A stretch of 64,000 nucleotides of DNA from Selaginella moellendorffii (GCF_000143415.4 NW_003314278.1:264371-328370); one strand, 5' to 3'; counted from the first letter of the stretch, positions 1 to 12,637 are shown. The notes: generated from the sequence alone by a model not told the origin. Numbers and translations are program-made.

Positions 1-141
1 GTGTTCCAGCAGGCCTTGGAGATGGACCCCGAGAACTCGGCCACGTACATGACGGTCGCTAGTATCTTTCGTGAAAGATCCTCTCCGGTTGGAAGAATAT
101 TCCAAGCGCCAAAGAGAATAAAAGGGGGAAAGATGCTCTAA
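1..141 (+). CDS. 3' end of a PPR-like protein (partial)
   Basis: An open frame runs from base 1 to a TAA at 139-141. Its first 20 or so codons read like the C-terminal E-type region of a plant pentatricopeptide (PPR) protein: a helix followed by MDPENSATYMTVASIF. PPR proteins bind organellar RNA. The codons after about position 75 do not look PPR-like and could be intron or UTR, so the true stop is uncertain. The gene start lies outside the window. Confidence 0.4.
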   Translation: MFQQALEMDPENSATYMTVASIFRERSSPVGRIFQAPKRIKGGKML

Positions 142-219
142 ATTTGAATATTCTTTAAAATATACTCTGAATATGCTCGTTTTAAAATCCTGAGCTCAGG
201 GTTTAAGAATTAGGGTTCT

Positions 220-1359
<1,140 letters not shown>

Positions 1360-1381
1360 GGAGTGAAAATATAGAGGGGCA

Positions 1382-1568
1382 TACACGTCCAAAAGGTGGC
1401 GGATTTTCCCAGGTCAAACAGTAGCATAAGCTTTGTTAATACTATAAATACTTTTTTTAACAGGTGGACTTTCACATTAACAGTGTAAATATCGTAGCCA
1501 TGCAGGCAATCGTTACACGTCCAAAAGGTGGCAACTCGCAAGCCCTGGCAGTCAATCCAGGTCAAACA
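1382..1568. repeat. Pair of short direct repeats in the PANC-U-box intergenic region
   Basis: A 19-bp word (TACACGTCCAAAAGGTGGC) occurs at 1382-1400 and again at 1514-1532. Each is followed by CCAGGTCAAACA, at 1409-1420 and 1557-1568. Two diverged copies of a roughly 60-bp segment therefore lie 132 bp apart between two convergent 3' ends. No terminal inverted repeats were seen. Confidence 0.6.
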
Positions 1569-1622
1569 ATAGTCAAAAAGTGTCAAAGAGCTGGATCTCG
1601 TAGAAGAAGAATCGTGGATGAG

Positions 1623-3698
1623 CTATGAACAGCGATGGTGTTGCTGTTGGTGCTGGTGCTTGCTCGACAGCTCCAGCAGCGCGTTGGCCTTCCTCCTGGC
1701 TCTCGCAGTCCCATTCTGTGCGAGCTCCGCCAGCGCCTCCGCCGCTCCCAGCTCCAGCGCCGCCACCAGATGGCTCGAATCGTTGACACCCAAGGCATAG
1801 AGCAGCGCCGCCGCGTTCTCTCTGTTCCTGGGCGACCCCGTCTTGATCAGCTCCACCAGCACCGGCACCGCCCCGGACTGCCCGATCGCCAGCCGCCCCT
1901 CCGGGTGCGTCGCCAGTATCGCGAGGATGGTGAGCGACTCGTCCACCATCGCCATGCTTTGGTTGACGAGCAAGTCCATGAGGTGGGGGACGACGCCGGA
2001 TCGCACAGCTCGGGCCTTGTTGCTCTGGTAGATCGAGAGGTTGAAGAGGGCGGTGGCCGCGTCCTTCTTCCCCCTGGCGCTTCCATCCCGGAGCAACTCC
2101 ACCAGCGCCGGGATCGCCCCCGAGGCGCCGATGGTGATCTTGTTCTCGTCCACCACCGAGAGGCTGAAGAGCGTCGCGGCGGCGTTCTCCCTGGCCTCCA
2201 TGCTGCCCGACTTGAGCACCTCCACGATGGGATCGATGGCCCCGAGCATGACGATGGGGCCTTTGTTGTTGTCGTTGATGGAGAGGTTGAGGAGAGCCGT
2301 GACTGCGTGTTCTTGCGTCCGGAGGTCCTTGGTTGCGAGGAGATTCACCAGGTGACGGAGCGCTCCGGCCTCGGCTATGCAGTCTCGGTTCTCGGCGCTT
2401 TTCTTCGCGAGCAGCCGGATCTCCCCTGCAGCGGCCCTCTGTAAGTCGGGCTGGCCACTCGCGAGCTTTTGGACGAGCCCGTCGATGGTTGCTCGCTCCG
2501 GGAAAGAAGAGTTCTCGGCCGCGCAGCTCTTTCGGCTGGTCCCCATCCTCTGAGGGACGTCCACGCCATTGCTCTCGCACCACTGGGAGATGAGGCTCTT
2601 TAGCACGAAGTTTGACGTGAGCACCTGATGGGGAAGAACTTGCTGTGTCTTGGGACAGGTTTTATGGCCCGTGTCAAGCCACTTCTGGATGCTTGCTCGT
2701 TCATAAGTCTGCAAGCATGCTTATGAGAAGAGAGAAGAAAGAAAACGTGAAAGCGAACCTGTCCAGTAGCCACGATCACGGGATCCTTCATGAGCTCCAA
2801 GGATATGGGACAGCGAAAATCATCAGGTATTACAGCGAGGGTTGACGCATCCGTGCGCGCCATCTGACTAGAGAGATCTTCTGGAGCAGCAGTGTTGTCG
2901 GGCGTTTGGATAGAGCTGAGCAGCTGAAGAGCTCTCTTTACTCTCTCATCAATCCCGTTCTCTCCCTTCACTTTATGGAAAGCTTGACTTTCCTTTCGTA
3001 CCTCCGCGGAAGTTTTGAGATTCAAACCTTCCGCCAGCCTGCGCAATGCCGACTGGTCCACCTCCTCAGGAGTGCCGGATATAACACTGAGGAGATCGTC
3101 GTGCAGCCGGGCTTCAAGGGTGTTGGCACAGATCTTTGCCCTCTTGAGCTGGGAATGAAGAAGCTGGACCTGAGAAAAAAAAATTACAGCGATGAGGAGA
3201 ACAAGCTCACAACTCGTATGCTAGAATACCTGTTCGCAGACTTCGTCTGAAACATCCAGCTTCTCCAGCGACAAATGATCCAGAGACCCAGCTAAAAGTC
3301 TCGCGATCTCGAGAAACCTCTTAGTCAGTGTCTCCCTCTCGAGTACCTAGGCATAAAGAAAGAGAACCAACAAACGAAAAAATCAATCTTTTGCTAGACA
3401 TGGAATTCGCGAAAGATCTCTTCGTACGTACCAGGTACAGCTTGGGTCCCGCTTGACACAAGGAAACCAGCTGCTTTGCCTTGAGAGTTGCCGTTAGAAG
3501 ACCATTCACAGCATCGTCGGGGAGGGAATGGTGCTTGAGCTCGCGGATTTCCTCGAGCAATGGCAGCATCAATCTGAGCCTCCTCACGAGCTGGGAGCAC
3601 TCCCTCTTGTAGAGCTTCGTCCGGCCCCCAATCCATGCCACGGCATTGACGACCTTGATAAGCTCCTCGGCGGAGCCGCGCTGCTGCTGCTCTGCCAT
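1623..3698 (-). CDS. U-box E3 ubiquitin ligase with ARM repeats (PUB13/14 type)
   Basis: Transfers ubiquitin from an E2 to substrates; plant relatives act in immunity, flowering and cell-death control. Four minus-strand exons join in frame: 3698-3432, 3346-3230, 3169-2759 and 2708-1623, giving 626 residues (Arabidopsis PUB14 is about 630). Order: a helical UND domain (about 1-230), the U-box (about 243-312; [18 protein letters not shown], split by the last intron, then [11 protein letters not shown] and TCPKTQQ), then a row of armadillo repeats to the end with recurring ALLNLS, TLFSLS and ALFNLS cores. The C-terminus is a His/Gln-rich tail. The individual Arabidopsis orthologue cannot be fixed from sequence alone. 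Confidence 0.92.
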
Positions 3699-5033
3699 TG
3701 CCCACCCTCCCGAGCCGGGGAAAGACTAGCTAAGCTTCTTCATGACCTAGCTCGCCCAGATCTGCGTGCTCGCAGCTGGAACCGCTGGAATCCCCGCAAC
3801 AACCTCCCTCACAGATAGAATCGGGGCTAGAATCACTGAAATCCCATTCTCCGGAGCTAGAATCGACTAGAAACCGCGGCGCCTGACCTGGAAATCGCTG
3901 GAATCGCATTCGCGCGGGGAAAGAAGCTGCATTGCCGCTGACAGTGGCGTCAAGACGCGGCCGTGGCGGATCGTCGAGGAGAAGAGCAGGGATTCGATGC
4001 AAAGCGCGGGGACAAAGCGCTGGACAGCGGAGAACAAAACGCACAGAGAGCTCTCCTCTTTGAAATAAAATGGGCCCATGGTCATGGCCATGACCACAAT
4101 GACGTCACGGCCCATGTGGCATATGCTGGCATATGCTAATTTTTATGGATTTTCCAGTACGTGGTTTCTATTGCGGGGAATGTCCAAATAGTGGCAGCAT
4201 GGTTTTTTAATCTTGTACATCCTGGATCTTATCACCAAACAAGTTGATAGATACAAACAATGTGAAAGTTGCTTCTTTCTTTACGATTTTTTCTTTTAAG
4301 CGAATGATTGGTCGAGCCAGGACGGAGGGGATCCATTCGCAATCGCAAAGAGACCACTGCCATCTTACTTTAAGAACATTTGGCGTTGAAAAGGCACTGG
4401 ATTGGAGCTAAAACCATAGCTTCTGAGATCATCAATAGCACAGCATTAGAACGGTCGCGACTGAAACTTCCAAACCACCAGACAACGATCGATGGTCGTC
4501 GGGTCAGGGCTCGAAGACGAAAGAGAGCTAGAGCTATGACTCCCTAGAGCTACAAATCTAGTAAAACTTCCACGGAAAAAAAATAAAAAATGAGATGGAG
4601 ATGGGGAAAAAAACAAAAAAAACCACTGACTTGAAATGCTTGCCTTGTACTCGGAGAGGACGATTCGATTCGAGAGACCCGGCTGAGTGAAAACACTCGT
4701 TTTGATGAGGTAAGCTTGTCTGCCCGCTACAAATATTTCACTTAATTGCCTGTTGCCTGTTCGTGTGCCCGTGTCAGTCCTGAGAAAGAAAAAAGAAAAA
4801 AAACGGAAGAAGAATTACAAAGCATAACAACATAAAACAAAAGAGAACCAACCTTTCAAATGCGTTTCTCGCCTGAGACAAAAAGGGAAAAAAAAAGGAA
4901 GCGAGATAGATAGATAGAGATCGAGAAAATAAATTCCATCTATCTATCTATCTATCTATCTATCGTCTCACCAACTACAGCACTCCTTACCTCACGAAAG
5001 TCAAGCACATACCAGAGCGAAAGAAATTTTATA
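3699..5033. other. Intergenic: U-box gene promoter and FLY-like gene 3' flank
   Basis: No convincing coding sequence. Upstream of the U-box start there is a palindromic bZIP site TGACGTCA at 4100-4107 and duplicated CATATGCT words at about 4120-4137. The half nearest the FLY-like gene is rich in A runs and ends with opposed GATA/TATC microsatellites. Confidence 0.6.
4903..4965. repeat. Opposed (GATA)n/(ATCT)n microsatellites
   Basis: A short GATA tract at about 4904-4918 is followed, after about 20 bp, by a longer ATCT tract (about 4937-4964). The two are reverse complements, so the transcript of the flanking minus-strand gene could fold into a hairpin here, about 70-130 nt past its stop codon. 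Confidence 0.85.
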
Positions 5034-7530
5034 TTACAGCGGAGGTAAAGATCGACGACAAGTTGGACATTCCATTTTGATGTCCATCCATCGCTGGAGA
5101 CAGCCAGAGTGAAAAACATGGTCGCAAGGCGTAACCTGAAGAAACGAAGTGAAGCCTGAGACTGCGCAGAACTTGAATGCCTTACCATGCAATCGGAAGA
5201 GCGTTGTCCAATATCTACAGCAGCCATACAAATAACACAGTCCACAACCATGTTGTCACCATTAAGTCCAATCTGCAAAGCTGTTCGATCGATCCTTCGG
5301 AAGTAGCTGTACTTCTCCGGAAGAAACTGGCGATTGAAAACACCAACTTTTAGTCTAGAAAAACAGATGAAAAAGTAAGCACCTTTCGTGGAATGAACCA
5401 GCGCGATCCCAAGTAATGTTGAAGCAACAAGAAAAACGCTTGGAGTAGCAAGAAGGATGAAATACCGATACACCATCCAACATCAACCTCAATGCGCATA
5501 AAATTTCTCGGACAGCCAAATGCGTAGAGAGGTATAGCTAGCCGGGTCAATGTGATCCCAAGAATATAGTGAGGATGAAGAGGCTTTCGTGAATCACGAG
5601 CAACGTTTGCAACGATTTGAGGTATCCAAAACGCGTAGAAAACGACCAAAATATATCTCAGCATGGAATGAAGCTCATACATTATGAGAATTCCTCCAAG
5701 AAGAAATCCATCTGCAACACCAGTCGTCATTTCCAAATTCAGAAGTAAGCGCTGACGTACAGAACCGAGAATACAAGACAGACAGCTCGCGCCTCATGGC
5801 TTCCCATCCTTCTCCGGATGTGGCCGGCCTCCGCGCTTTCCAGATAGCTAGTAGATAGCGCATCTCAAAAATCGAAAATATAACAAACTTGAAGAATGCG
5901 GCGGTCGCAAAAGCATTGAACAGTGACTCTGCAAAAGTTATACAGATACTAAACCCAGCAACATAAACAAAATAGAACGACTTGCGTACCTACAAGGATC
6001 CCTGCAGTCAGATGAAGCAGACACAAGTACGCATCCATGATAGCTTGTTGACCGATCATTAAAAGAGATACTTTTGCAGCACCCTGTCAAACAATACATG
6101 ACTATCTGTCTAACGTACTTGGAAAGATTTCATACCGATTGCGTACTGCTGTGCTCCATCTGCCTTATCAAGAAAAGAACCTGCAAGAAGGAGATCTAAA
6201 GGCATCTCGTCAAGGATAGCAGCTGCATCAGGTAAACAGCAAAGGAATGAAGGATACAAAAGTGACCATCAACGTGTAATTGACGGCCTTGGTATAGTAC
6301 GCCTCAACATTTACAGAAGTTGCGTTGATCGCTATCGACGGAAAGCATTCGCCCTCGTCTTCGATCATTGGGCTCTCTATGGATCCACGCATTTGGTATG
6401 CATGGTGGTCGTCTGTAAGATTAAAGTTAAGTCTCATGTCTACATAAGAAAAATAAAAAATACCTGCGATAGCACTGACGATTTGCGTTGACAAATGCAC
6501 TTTGCATGTTTTGCTCATTTCCATTACAGCACCTAAACCTCAACAGTGAGCCAACCAGAACAACCGAGTGCCGGAAACAATCATATATCGAAACCACAAT
6601 GCTCCCTAATATCTATAATTACCATTTCTCTTCCTGGTATGAGGATGAGATCTAGGAGATTCTTGTAGAACCTGCAGCGAGAAAATGCCGAGCTGAATGA
6701 AATTCAGCCCATAAGTACCTTATACAGCTTCACATTCAGACGTTACCAGATGGTAGGGATTTGATGGAAACGAGTCGTCCACTTTCAGAAAGTCTGCTTC
6801 AGATGCACTGCAAACACCGATTAAGGTGAAGTCTCACCCAAAGGAACAACCAGAAAAGAAAAAAGCAAAAAAAAAAACGCACCTGCTTAAAACCATCCGT
6901 AATTGCCGAAATGGCCACACATACACTCCTTCCATTCGCATTTGAAGTAGCTGAGGATCATTTCCTTTCACGTACATCCCGTCCCATAACAGAATATGAC
7001 CCTGCCGAAATGCCGACAATCAGTCAAAGCCGTTTCGTATATGAAGAGAGCGCTAACGAGAAACCTGGACGTAGTGTACACCATGTATTTCCGTTGTGGA
7101 ACTAGAAAGCTCGACCACAAACGTTCCCATCGAGTTTTGAAAGTCTGGGAATCGAACGCTACCATTTTCTGGATTCTGTGTTCGCCATATCCCTGCACAA
7201 ACTTGCCGTCAAAAACGAGATCTCCAGTATTATCCAACGAAAAAAGTACCCTTGTAAGACCCGGAAACATTAAGCATTGGAAACGGACCAATTGAAAGCT
7301 CGTTTCCTTCTCCAGGGAGATCCTGGAACGAACAAAAGAGAGAAGAAAAGACTCCATCAAAACAACTGGAAGAAAGGAAGTCTACCAAATAAACGAACCT
7401 GTTGGAGCCAGGATGAATTCTCGTGATGAACATCCTTGTCTTTCAAGAGCCGGAGAGCTCCTGATTGTCCCCATAGACTGCAAACTAAAAGACTGGAAAG
7501 AACCAGCCGGATTGAGCAGCCTATCACCAT
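5034..7530 (-). CDS. FLY: Transmembrane RING-H2 E3 ubiquitin ligase, FLYING SAUCER (FLY1/FLY2) family
   Basis: Endomembrane ubiquitin ligase of the TUL1/FLY family; Arabidopsis FLY1 works in Golgi/endosomes and controls pectin methylesterification in seed mucilage. Fourteen exons can be joined on the minus strand from ATG 7530-7528. The first (7530-7399) encodes a signal peptide (MVIGCSIRLVLSSLLVCSLW). It is followed by a luminal region (NVSGSYKG, GVHYVQ, GVYVWPFRQLRM, ATSVNVEAYYTKAVNYTLM), several membrane segments (ISFLQVLFLIRQME, GILVESLFNAFATAAFFKFV, GGILIMYELH) and a C-terminal RING-H2: CVIC, CDHVFHSGC, then CPTC. The last exon ends with SLPPL and TAA at 5036-5034. Exon 9 was placed at the acceptor giving ISFLQ because it restores family spacing. 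The motifs match the family from end to end; individual exon edges are inferred. Confidence 0.88.
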
Positions 7531-8182
7531 TCCCGACGCCCTCTCAGTGGGATCATCGCTTACAACCTTCTTCTGGAGGAATTCTCATCACGCAGCCTGC
7601 CCCTAGCCTAGAACTGCCGTTTGGACGAAACCATGAGGCCACTGTTTATCTCTGACTTGTCCGCCAGTATCATACCCTAGAAGAAGCCTGCTGACGTTGA
7701 TTGCAATGGGCTGCCAGCCACGATGAACTCACCCACCAGCAGCTGGATTGGATCGCTATGTCGCGAAGGAAAAGAGAAAAAAATTCGCGATTATGCACGG
7801 CGATGGCGACGGACCGCTCGCCAAATGGCCAGCGGCGCAGGCGATGCCAAAATTTCGATCCAATCCCTGGTGTCCTGGAAGTAGAATCAAGGCGATCGCG
7901 ACGCAAACCTGGAACGCAGGGATTGGAATTGCATTGCCGCGCCGATTCGATCGACGCAGAGCCGCGCTTGCTCCAATCCGGGGAGGAGACGAGCGCAAGA
8001 ACGATGGCAAACCCTGGCGATTGCGCGCCCTAAATATAGGACCCCGGGAGAACGATGGAGGAGCGAAGTGGGATATTTCTTTCGTGAACCCCGCATTATC
8101 TTTACTTGGATAAAAACCGCGGTGAAAGGAAAAGCCATCCCACACTAGTGCCACGTGTCCAGTTTCTAGAGGTGTTGTAGCT
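7531..8182. promoter_or_regulatory. Shared divergent promoter, FLY-like gene and OB-fold gene
   Basis: 652 bp between two head-to-head start codons. A G-box (GCCACGTGTC, core 8152-8157) lies 25 bp before the plus-strand ATG at 8183. No coding sequence of a known family was seen on either strand; the ORFs here have no family resemblance. Confidence 0.55.
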
Positions 8183-9034
8183 ATGGCGGCATTGGGAGGA
8201 GCGTCGTGTATTGCGCGCCACGCGAGATTAGGTCTTCTCGCTCCAGCGATCCGGGGCAGGGTTTCGGTGAAATCTCGCTCGATCTGCAAGATCCGTGGAT
8301 TCTTTTGCTCGAATTCGTCCTCAGAGGTAGCGCCAGCGCCAGCGCCAACGGAATCAGCAGCTCCTGTTGTGGAATCAGGAGCTCGGGCCGCGGAATCGGA
8401 GGGTAATGGCGTGGATGCGTTGGATATCAGGGTAGGGAGGATCGTCAAGGCTTGGAAGCATCCGGAAGCCGATTCTTTGTATGTGGAGGAAGTGGACATG
8501 GCGGAGGAGTCCGGGCCACGGACGATTTGTAGCGGGCTTGTGAACTACGTGCCGGAAGATGAGCTCCAGGTAAGGTACATTTCTTTAGCATTCCTAAAAG
8601 GAAGAATTTTGTCAGGGAAAGCTTGTGGCTGTTCTTGCGAATCTCAAGCCTCGAAACATGAAAGGGGTGAAATCCAATGGGATGCTCTTGGCGGCCTCGG
8701 ACAAAGCTCACGAGAACGTCGAGCTTGTTATTCCTCCCGAAGGGTCTGTTCCTGGAGAGCGAATCTGGTTTGGATCCGAGGACCAGAAATCCTCCCAGGC
8801 TCCTGCTGCTACTCCCAACCAGGTACATTGGATTGTTTTCTATCATAGAACATTAGCATCCCATTGGTTCTTATGTTCTTCCTTGTGTAGCTCCAAAAGA
8901 AGAAACTTTGGGAAGCTCTTCAACCAAAGCTGACAACCGGCGAAGATCTGGTCGTGTACTTCGAAGGCCAGCCAATGCGAACCTCTGCCGGTGTTGTTAC
9001 ATCGAGATCGCTCATCGGAGCGAATGTTTCGTGA
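8183..9034 (+). CDS. Organellar OB-fold tRNA-binding domain protein (EMAP-II/Trbp-like)
   Basis: A stand-alone tRNA-binding OB-fold protein, like the C-terminal domain of methionyl-tRNA synthetase, Arc1p and EMAP-II, probably a tRNA-binding cofactor in plastid or mitochondrion. Exons 8183-8569, 8616-8822 and 8891-9034 join in phase 0 to 245 residues. The first 60 or so are rich in Arg, Ser and Ala with few acidic residues, a transit-peptide signature. The OB fold follows: [59 protein letters not shown] and GERIWF. The C-terminal extension [12 protein letters not shown] resembles Arabidopsis At2g40660-type proteins. The exact organelle is not determinable here. Confidence 0.88.
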
Positions 9035-9626
9035 AATCGGTATGCCATCTTTTTGTTCTCTGTCCTTATTTTGCAAACTTCAGGCAGGAAAAAGATCGCA
9101 CAGCCTGTTTGTTCTTGGCGTCACGGGCTTGTGTGAACTGCAAAGATCATCGCTGGCAAGATCTCCGGCACAACGTTCTTGGATCTGGGTGTGATCAGCT
9201 TCTCGCGAGTCGAATTCGAGCTGATCATCAATCTGCGATGTCGTCAGGCTGACATGGAACTCTCAACAGGCTGCTCGATCACGACTTCATGGTGGTTATC
9301 GTCCCGGTGATGAGAGTAGCGTTCCCGATGATCGTGGAAATCACACCAAATCCACCATATCTCAGATTTTGCCAAGCTCTCAAGAAGAAGTCTGCTTCCA
9401 TGGATTTTCAAGGAGGGGCTGCAAGATCAGATCCAAGGGGCAGAGCTTTTTTTTTTTGCAGGAAGCGATCGTTACTATGGTTTTAGCAACTGGAATCGTT
9501 CTGTAGCGTTACTTTCCCGCGCTTTGGCCATAAGAGCCCTAATTTTCCAATATGGTCAAATCCTGGCCGTGCATTTCTCTTTTCTCTCTTATCCGATAAA
9601 GAGGGTTTTTGGTTCTCGTCTCGGCG
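9035..9626. other. Intergenic with unrecognised coding-like stretch
   Basis: Between 9080 and 9420 both neighbouring forward frames are locally open (around 9140-9300 one reads KISGTTFLDLGVISFSRVEF, then a frame change gives LLDHDFMVVIVPVMRVAFPM). This resembles a frameshifted relic, but no family was recognised. The last 150 bp are the promoter and 5' UTR of the flavodiiron gene. Confidence 0.35.
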
Positions 9627-12600
9627 ATGGCCGCCGTCTCCTCCCAGGCGCTACACAATGCCAGGCTTCTATCATGTCCGCAAGCGTCGCCGTTGCTGTC
9701 GCGGCCAAGATCGGTTGAGGTGAGCGAAATATTTCGATCCCGCAAGAGGAGGAGCGCATGAATTCTTTCGTTTCTTTCGGCGCAGGCGCAGCAGCAGCAC
9801 AGTAGGAAACTCTCGCGCGTTTGTGTCCGTGCGACCAAGGCTGTCGTCTCAGCTCCGGCTCAGGAGCCAGCTCCTCTCGAATCGAAGGTATTTGGATCGC
9901 TAAGAAAAAAAAATTCATCCACTAAAGCTCGGCTGTGATATAGAAAACATACTTGAGATTGGTACAACTAACCGACGACACGTTCAGCTTGAGAGATCAA
10001 AGCCTAGAGCGGCTCAAGTTTGAGGTAATTGGTGTCTCTTTAATTTTCCCATCTTTCCGACTGTGAAAGCTAATGTGGAAGTTATAGGTGGAGTATGGTT
10101 TGAAGGCTGGCACCACCGACAACTCGTATATTATCAAAGGCCAAAGTTGCACAGCACTGATTGATGTACCTGACCAAACATTCACGAAAGGTCACGTTGA
10201 TGCTCTGGCTCAAGCCATCAGCATGGAGAGCTTAAAGTACCTTGTGCTTGGTCACATAAGTCCCAAACGACTGCAGACGCTGATCGCAATAGGCGACGCT
10301 ATTCCTGAAAATGGTTAGTGGTTGTTATTTTTGATTTGGATCGTAATGAAGCCGTGGGACTTGCAGCTCTTCCCTTGCAGGTGTATTGCTCCAATCCAGC
10401 TGCAGTCCAGCTTACGTCGTCTCTGCCAGAAGAATACAAGGCTAAAGTGCTGTCCATCAATGTTGTAAAGTCCGGCGAGACTTTAGACCTTGGAAATGGT
10501 CAGTATCTTCCTCACTGCTCACCTTTATTTTTTGCTTTTGTAATTTCAGTTCTACTACTCAGTAGAAAACTAACCAACAGGCCACGAGTTGCAGTTTATT
10601 CTCACGCCAACGCCAAGGTGGCCCGATGGGATGTGCACATACGACCCTTCTAGTCAGCTTTTGTTCACCCAGAAGCTTTTCAGGTATGGCATTACCAGTA
10701 TGACAAGTTTCATGGGGCGCATCTGTAGCGTGTTGTTGCAGTGCACACATTTGCACAGATACCGATTTTGATGTTGGAGGATGGGAAGTTTTTGGAGAGC
10801 ACTGGAGATTTTTTTATGAGTGCATGCTCGGACCAGTTTCAAAACAGGTATTGATCGTGCTTTTATATATGTATTCAAACTGAATCTTGGAGAACTATAG
10901 GCTGATGCTGCTCTTCGAAAACTTCCGATTGTGGCACAGTTTTCACCACCAAGCTATGCTGGTAAAGCAGGTGTTGACGTTATAAAGGTGAGCGCTTTTC
11001 GAAACATTTTGCACGTTGTAAGCTTTGTTCTTTGGTTACCAGGCAGACATACAATATGTCCTGTCTGGTTTATTGAGTCCTCTGAATCTTTCAATCGGCG
11101 CCTCTGCTGTATTGGCCAAGACCACAACTGATTCAAATAAAGAGCTAGTTGTGTCTGCAATCTGCCCACTTCATGGGCCTATCGTTCGCTCATCAGTCAC
11201 GGAACTTGTTAGGGAATACCGGGCGGTAAGATTTGTGAGGGAAATCTGTTGGGAACTCACTCGGTTGTTTTATAGTGGACACAAGAAAAAATTAAACAGA
11301 TTGACGATGGCCTAATAGCTGTCATATATGCTTCTGCTTATGGAAATACGGCTGCTCTTGCTCAGGCCATCAGGTAAATACTAACTGTCCACATCTCTCT
11401 TGTGATTAGCTTGTTTATTTTGCAGCCGTGGAATCTCTAAGGCTGGCCTTGGAGTCGAAAGTTTGAATACGGAAGATTGTGGAATAGAAGAAGTTAGTGC
11501 TTTGGTTCGACGTTCTAATGCTTTTGTTATCGGGAGTCCCACCCTTGCTGGTCACATGCCTACTCCAATTCAGGTTAATATGTTCTCTTGTCAATTTCTA
11601 TTGTCTAACTCTTACTGTAGAATGCTCTGGGAGCAATTCTAAGCGATACCACTGCAAGAACAAAACCATGTGGTGTTTTCGGATCATTTGGATGGAGTGG
11701 AGAAGCAGTTGACGAAATGGAGCAGAAACTAAAGGATGCTGGATTCTCATTTGCTTTCCCGGCTATCCGATGCAAATTCAAGGTATGAGTTCCTAGCTCT
11801 CCAGTTCTCTTAGCTTGTTGGAAACTGCAGCCCACGGAGGCAACTCTTCAGACATGCGAAGAAAGCGGCACAGACATTGCGCAGACCGTGAAACGGGCAA
11901 AGCTCAAAACCAAAGAGTCTGTTGCACAACAATATGTATTGGCATCTTCTGTGGAGCAGGTCTTCTTGTTTTTTTTTTTCTAGACTTTGCTTTACGGTAA
12001 TCTTACATTTCCTTTATCAGGCCGCTGGAAGAGTTGTTGGTGCATTATGTGTTTTGTCTGCAAGAAATGGTGATGCCGAAAGCGCTATGCTTGCGTCATG
12101 GGTCAGCCAAGCAAGCTTTCTGCCCCCGGGTCTCACTGTAGCGGTAAGTAAAGAATGTGTTTCAAAGTTTTCACGCTTAATTAGTCGTTTTGTAGGTTGC
12201 AAAAGAAAGAGCGGTGGAAAGCTTGGTACTCCCAGGAGCCAGCTTTGTACTAAATGTACTCGGGCAAGGGAAATCCAGCGCTATCAGCCGGCAGCTTTTG
12301 AAGCCATTCAAGCCCGGTGAGCCTCGGTTTGGTGCACTCGAAACAAAGGAGGCCAGCAATGGTGGTAAAATTTTGACGGATGCGGTAAAGCTAAATTTCG
12401 TGTTAATGTCCGATAGCCTTTTTAATCTCTTTATTTTGTACAGATCGCATGGCTAGAATGCACGGTGCAAAGTCGAATGGAAGCTGGAGACCATTGGTTG
12501 CTCTACGCAGTTGTGGAGAATGGCGAGTTACAGGTCTCATAATTTTGCGTTTGCGTTTTCGTGCGTAACCTGTTCCATTGCAGGATGCTAAGAGTCTGAC

Positions 12601-12637
12601 TGCTGTTCACCATCGTAAGACGGGTTCGCGCTACTAA
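9627..12637 (+). CDS. FLVA: Chloroplast flavodiiron protein, A type (Flv1-like)
   Basis: Flavodiiron proteins of mosses, lycophytes and gymnosperms reduce O2 to water with photosystem I electrons, as an FLVA/FLVB pair, protecting PSI in fluctuating light. About 17 short exons can be joined from ATG 9627 to TAA 12635-12637. Order: a transit peptide (first two exons, rich in Ser/Arg/Gln), a metallo-beta-lactamase-like domain (VEYGLKAGTTDNSYIIKG, GHISPKRLQTL, TPTPRWPDGMCTYDP), a flavodoxin domain (VIYASAYGNTAALAQAI, FVIGSPTLAGHMPTPIQ, GVFGSFGWSGEAVDEM) and a C-terminal flavin-reductase domain (ASFLPPGLTVAVAKERA, RMEAGDHWLLYAVVENGEL). The canonical iron ligands are replaced (HxSxKR instead of HxExDH; Arg instead of His before WPD), as described for the Flv1/FLVA class. 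A is favoured over B on that basis. Confidence 0.88.

Noticed and set aside
1573-2583. 336-codon frame overlapping the U-box gene, and a 269-codon frame on the opposite strand (1635-2444)
   Set aside because: Both are GC-rich shadow frames of the ARM-repeat exon; their composition (Arg/Gly/Pro-rich, no domain) and full overlap with a well-supported exon rule them out.
7670-8499. 247-codon minus frame and several plus frames in the FLY/OB-fold divergent promoter
   Set aside because: Low-complexity, no family resemblance, and overlap with the first exon of the OB-fold gene.
9289-9486. Small hydrophobic ORF (65 codons) as a real gene
   Set aside because: No start context, family or conservation visible; treated as part of an unrecognised relic instead.
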